From Pseudomonadota bacterium (GTDB lineage: Bacteria; Pseudomonadota; Alphaproteobacteria; Caulobacterales; Caulobacteraceae): a DNA stretch of 6,884 nt. Positions 4,850 through 6,884 of the stretch are shown piece after piece. The position numbers were made by a program, and so were the translations under genes. Numbering within the stretch: position 1 is the stretch's first letter; each line of letters starts with the position of its first letter. The stretch spans positions 1 through 6,884 of the forward strand of contig JAEYTM010000348.1 of assembly GCA_023434015.1 (NCBI GenBank). Direction: 5' to 3'. Below the pieces are notes generated by a model. It saw only the letters and a list, made by a program, of their open reading frames with translations. It did no database searches and was not told the DNA's origin.

Positions 4850-5819
4850 AGGGGATCAGCAGGCTGGCGCCGATGGTGGCGCGAGATTCCAGCGCCTCGT
4901 GAGCCCGGCGGGCGTCGGCCAGGGCGAAGGTCTGGCCGATCTCGATCTTCACCTGACCCGAGACGATGACCTCGAACAGGGCCGCCGCGCTGGCGTCGAG
5001 CTCTTCTGTGGTGGCGACATAGTCGACCAGGGTCGGGCGGGTGAAGAACAGCGAGCCGCCGCGCGCCAGGCGCTGGGGCTCGACCGCCGGCGCAGGGCCG
5101 GAGGCGTTGCCGAAGCTGACGAACAGGCCGCGCCGGGCGAGGCTGGCGAGGGTGCCTTCGAAAGTCGCCTTGCCAACCGAGTCATAGGCCACCGGCACGC
5201 CCTTGCCCCCGGTGATCCGCCTCACCTCGGCGGCCACGTCCTGGTCGCGGTAGAGAATGATGTGGTCGGCGCCCAGGTCCCGGGCGCGGGCGGCCTTCTC
5301 GTCCGAGCCGACCGTGGCGATCACCTCGGCGCCGAGCGCCTTGGCCCACTGCACCATGATCTGGCCGACCCCGCCGGCGGCGGCGTGGATCAGGATGGTC
5401 TCGCCGGCCGCAACGCGATAGGCGCGGCGCAGCAGGAACTCGGCCGTCATGCCCTTCAGCAGCGCGGCGGCGACGGTGCGGACGTCGAGCCCGTCCGGCA
5501 CGCGCACCGCACGGTCGGCCGGGACGACGGAGGCGTCGGCATAGGCGCCGGGCAGGCCGCCAGCATAGGCGGCGAGGTCGCCCGGGCTAAAGCGGGTGAC
5601 GCCGTCGCCCACCGCCTCGACCACGCCGGCCGCCTCGGAACCCAGGCCCGACGGCAGGGGCAGGGGGTAGAGGCCGCTGCGGTGGTAGGTGTCGATGAAG
5701 TTCACACCGATCGCCTGGTGGCGGATCAGGATCTGGCCAGGCCCGGGCGCCGGGGTATCGACCTCGACGAGATCCAGGACGTCGGGGCCGCCGGCCTGTT
5801 GGAAGCGGATCGCGCGCAT
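4848..5819 (-). CDS. qor: NADPH:quinone oxidoreductase, zeta-crystallin-like (QOR)
   Basis: A 323-residue zinc-free medium-chain dehydrogenase/reductase of the quinone oxidoreductase type, close in length to E. coli QorA. The N-terminal GroES-like domain has NFIDTYHRSGLYP (40-52) followed by the GSEAAGVVEAVG segment. The Rossmann fold has AAAGGVG (146-152) for NADPH binding, then YDSVG (212-216) and LFVSFGNASG (232-241). There are no cysteines, which agrees with the absence of zinc. The family reduces quinones by NADPH in the cytoplasm, but the physiological substrate cannot be told from sequence. The start lies two bases after the stop of the upstream dienelactone hydrolase-like gene, so the two are probably one transcript. 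The stop codon sits in the T-run of the rho terminator. Confidence 0.92.
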   Translation of the reverse strand: MRAIRFQQAGGPDVLDLVEVDTPAPGPGQILIRHQAIGVNFIDTYHRSGLYPLPLPSGLGSEAAGVVEAVGDGVTRFSPGDLAAYAGGLPGAYADASVVPADRAVRVPDGLDVRTVAAALLKGMTAEFLLRRAYRVAAGETILIHAAAGGVGQIMVQWAKALGAEVIATVGSDEKAARARDLGADHIILYRDQDVAAEVRRITGGKGVPVAYDSVGKATFEGTLASLARRGLFVSFGNASGPAPAVEPQRLARGGSLFFTRPTLVDYVATTEELDASAAALFEVIVSGQVKIEIGQTFALADARRAHEALESRATIGASLLIP

Positions 5820-5821
5820 GT

Positions 5822-6517
5822 CTAGTCCAGGTGCTGTTGGAAGAAGGTCAGGGTCCGGCCGTTCGCCAGCTTGGCGTCGGCCTCGTCGTAGTGCTGGCCG
5901 CCGACGCGGGCGAAGGCGTGGTCGCGGCCGGGATAGGTGTGGATGGTGATCAGCGGGTGGTTCTTCAGCGCCGCCAGGATCACCCCCTGCGCGGTCTCCG
6001 GCACGAACTGATCCTGCTCGGCGATGTGCAGCATCAGCGGCTTGGTCAGTTTGGCTGCGCCCTCGACGCGGTTCTCGATGCCGACGCCGTAGTAGGCCAC
6101 CGAGGCGTCGACGTCAGTGCGGGTCGCGGTCTGGAAGGCGAGCAGGCCGCCGAGGCAGAAGCCGACCGCCCCTACCTTGCCGCTGCAGCCCGGATCCTTG
6201 CGGATCAGGTCGATGGTCGCGGCGATGTCGCGGACGCCGACGTCCACGTCGAAGGCGTTGAACAGTTCGAACGCCCGTTTCCACTCGGCCTCGGACTGGT
6301 CGGTGATGTCGATGCCGGGTTCGATCCGCCAGAACAGGTCGGGACAGATCGCCAGGTAGCCCGCGGCGGCCAGGTCGTCGGCGATCTGGCGCATCACCGC
6401 ATTGACGCCGAAGATCTCCTGGATGACCACGATGGCCGGGGCCGGCGATTGGGCCGGACGGGCCACATAGGCCTCGAAGGCCCCGTCGGTCGTTGTGATG
6501 GTGACGCGCTCGCCCAT
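5822..6517 (-). CDS. Dienelactone hydrolase family protein
   Basis: A 231-residue alpha/beta-hydrolase of the dienelactone hydrolase family (PF01738 type). The catalytic triad is visible: Cys121 in GFCLGG (119-124), Asp169 in AEQDQFVP (166-173), and His200 in PGRDHAF (196-202). Glu34 in the QEIFGVN motif (33-39) matches the glutamate that positions the nucleophile. No signal peptide is seen, so it is likely cytoplasmic. Known members cleave dienelactones in chloroaromatic breakdown, but many relatives act on other or unknown esters; no aromatic degradation genes are nearby, so the substrate is open. GGGAG six bases before the ATG (minus strand, 6524-6528) is a good ribosome site. It lies just upstream of the quinone oxidoreductase gene and diverges from the small gene at 6608. 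Confidence 0.92.
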   Translation of the reverse strand: MGERVTITTTDGAFEAYVARPAQSPAPAIVVIQEIFGVNAVMRQIADDLAAAGYLAICPDLFWRIEPGIDITDQSEAEWKRAFELFNAFDVDVGVRDIAATIDLIRKDPGCSGKVGAVGFCLGGLLAFQTATRTDVDASVAYYGVGIENRVEGAAKLTKPLMLHIAEQDQFVPETAQGVILAALKNHPLITIHTYPGRDHAFARVGGQHYDEADAKLANGRTLTFFQQHLD

Positions 6518-6607
6518 GAGTTACTCCCGTGTCCGATGAACCTTTGACCTAGCGCGCGGGCCCCGCTCGCGGCCATAACTAATCGCAACGTAATCGAGGG
6601 CGCAGCC
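6518..6607. promoter_or_regulatory. Divergent promoter spacer
   Basis: This 90-bp gap separates the minus-strand hydrolase gene from the plus-strand small gene and must hold or adjoin promoters for both unless the latter is read from elsewhere. On the plus strand GCCATAAC (6572-6579) matches seven of eight positions of the Caulobacter -10 GCTANAWC, and on the minus strand GCTAGGTC (6546-6553) also matches seven of eight. Neither has a convincing -35 at proper distance; TTGACC at 6544-6549 is too far from the plus-strand -10. GAGGG (6596-6600) is the ribosome site for the small gene. Confidence 0.4.
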
Positions 6608-6856
6608 ATGAAGATGACCATCGAGGTCGACTGCACGCCGGAAGAGGCCCGCCGCTTCCTCGGCCTGCCGGACGTCAGCGCGCTCAACGACCATCTGGTC
6701 AAGGAGATGCAGGCGCGCATCGACGCCAACATGTCGATGATCTCGCCGGACGAGCTGGTGAAGAACTGGATGGCGTTCGGCGCGGGAGCCCAGGAGCAGT
6801 TCCGCAAGCTGATGGAAGCGGGCATGGCCACCGCCGGAGCCGCCCCGAAGACATGA
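6608..6856 (+). CDS. Small conserved alphaproteobacterial protein (DUF6489-like)
   Basis: An 82-residue protein beginning MKMTIEVDCTPEEARRFLGLPD, recognised as the DUF6489-type family found in alphaproteobacteria; its function is unknown. It is a soluble, mostly helical protein with no signal peptide or membrane segment. A short beta-like start (2-8) is followed by an acidic helical region and a WMAFG-AQEQFRKLMEAG segment near 58-75. A clear Shine-Dalgarno (GAGGG) lies seven bases before the ATG. Its stop overlaps the mnmE start as ATGA, so it is probably co-transcribed and translationally coupled with mnmE. That linkage hints at a role connected to tRNA modification or the downstream cluster, but nothing in the sequence proves it. 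Confidence 0.85.
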   Translation: MKMTIEVDCTPEEARRFLGLPDVSALNDHLVKEMQARIDANMSMISPDELVKNWMAFGAGAQEQFRKLMEAGMATAGAAPKT

Positions 6857-6884
6857 GCGACACCATATTCGCACCGGCCACGGC
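6853..6884 (+). CDS. mnmE: tRNA modification GTPase MnmE (TrmE), first codons only
   Basis: Only about ten codons are present (MSDTIFAPAT), cut by the window end. MnmE proteins typically begin M-x-DTI-x-A-x-ATG, so the match is good. MnmE with MnmG modifies the wobble uridine of certain tRNAs. The ATG overlaps the stop of the upstream small gene. Position agrees with the origin-proximal mnmE-mnmG-rsmG-parA-parB cluster of alphaproteobacteria. The identity relies on these few residues and on context. Confidence 0.75.
   Translation, partial: MSDTIFAPAT

Noticed and set aside
4713..5825. Plus-strand open frame (370 codons) opposite the quinone oxidoreductase
   Set aside because: The minus strand encodes a full MDR protein with clear motifs; this frame crosses the REP-like element, parS and terminator and looks artefactual.
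5822..6517. Part of an aromatic degradation pathway
   Set aside because: The hydrolase and oxidoreductase families could fit, but no dioxygenase, cycloisomerase or regulator is nearby, so the pathway cannot be claimed.
5831..6547. Plus-strand open frame (238 codons) opposite the dienelactone hydrolase gene
   Set aside because: The complementary gene has an intact catalytic triad and ribosome site; this is its shadow.

Overview
This window looks like the origin-proximal region of a Caulobacteraceae chromosome (Caulobacter, Phenylobacterium or a close relative). The DNA is very GC-rich and almost fully coding. Gene order and control sites agree: an A+T-spiked stretch carrying CtrA, IHF and DnaA-like sites lies directly upstream of hemE, as at the Caulobacter crescentus origin (Cori). 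It is followed by hemH, hemJ and rho, and the window ends in the first codons of mnmE (trmE), the gene that usually begins the mnmE-mnmG-rsmG-parA-parB cluster. A perfect 16-bp parS centromere site lies between rho and the next gene. The genus cannot be fixed by eye.

Layout. Bases 1-460 are non-coding and origin-like: one perfect TTAA-N7-TTAA CtrA box, two weaker ones, an IHF-like site overlapping a CtrA half-site, two DnaA-box-like nonamers and two TCCCCA W-box hexamers. Bases 461-3023 hold hemE, hemH and hemJ, joined by ATGA stop/start overlaps. They encode uroporphyrinogen decarboxylase, ferrochelatase and the membrane protoporphyrinogen oxidase, so the operon covers several late steps of heme synthesis. 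Bases 3024-3221 are a C-rich leader with a long hairpin ahead of rho, whose preferred start is 3222. Bases 4674-4847 separate two convergent units and contain a REP-like palindromic element, the parS site and a strong terminator. Bases 4848-6517 on the minus strand hold a dienelactone hydrolase-family gene followed by a zeta-crystallin-type quinone oxidoreductase gene, probably one transcript. A 90-bp divergent spacer leads to a small conserved gene (DUF6489-like) that overlaps mnmE.

Together the window links origin control (CtrA, DnaA, IHF), chromosome segregation (parS/ParB), heme synthesis, transcription termination and tRNA modification. This is an arrangement typical of the origin region in this family. 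I see no mobile element, CRISPR array, tRNA, rRNA or clearly foreign gene. The most informative content is in the non-coding DNA: the origin-like sites, the parS site beside a terminator, and the structured rho leader.
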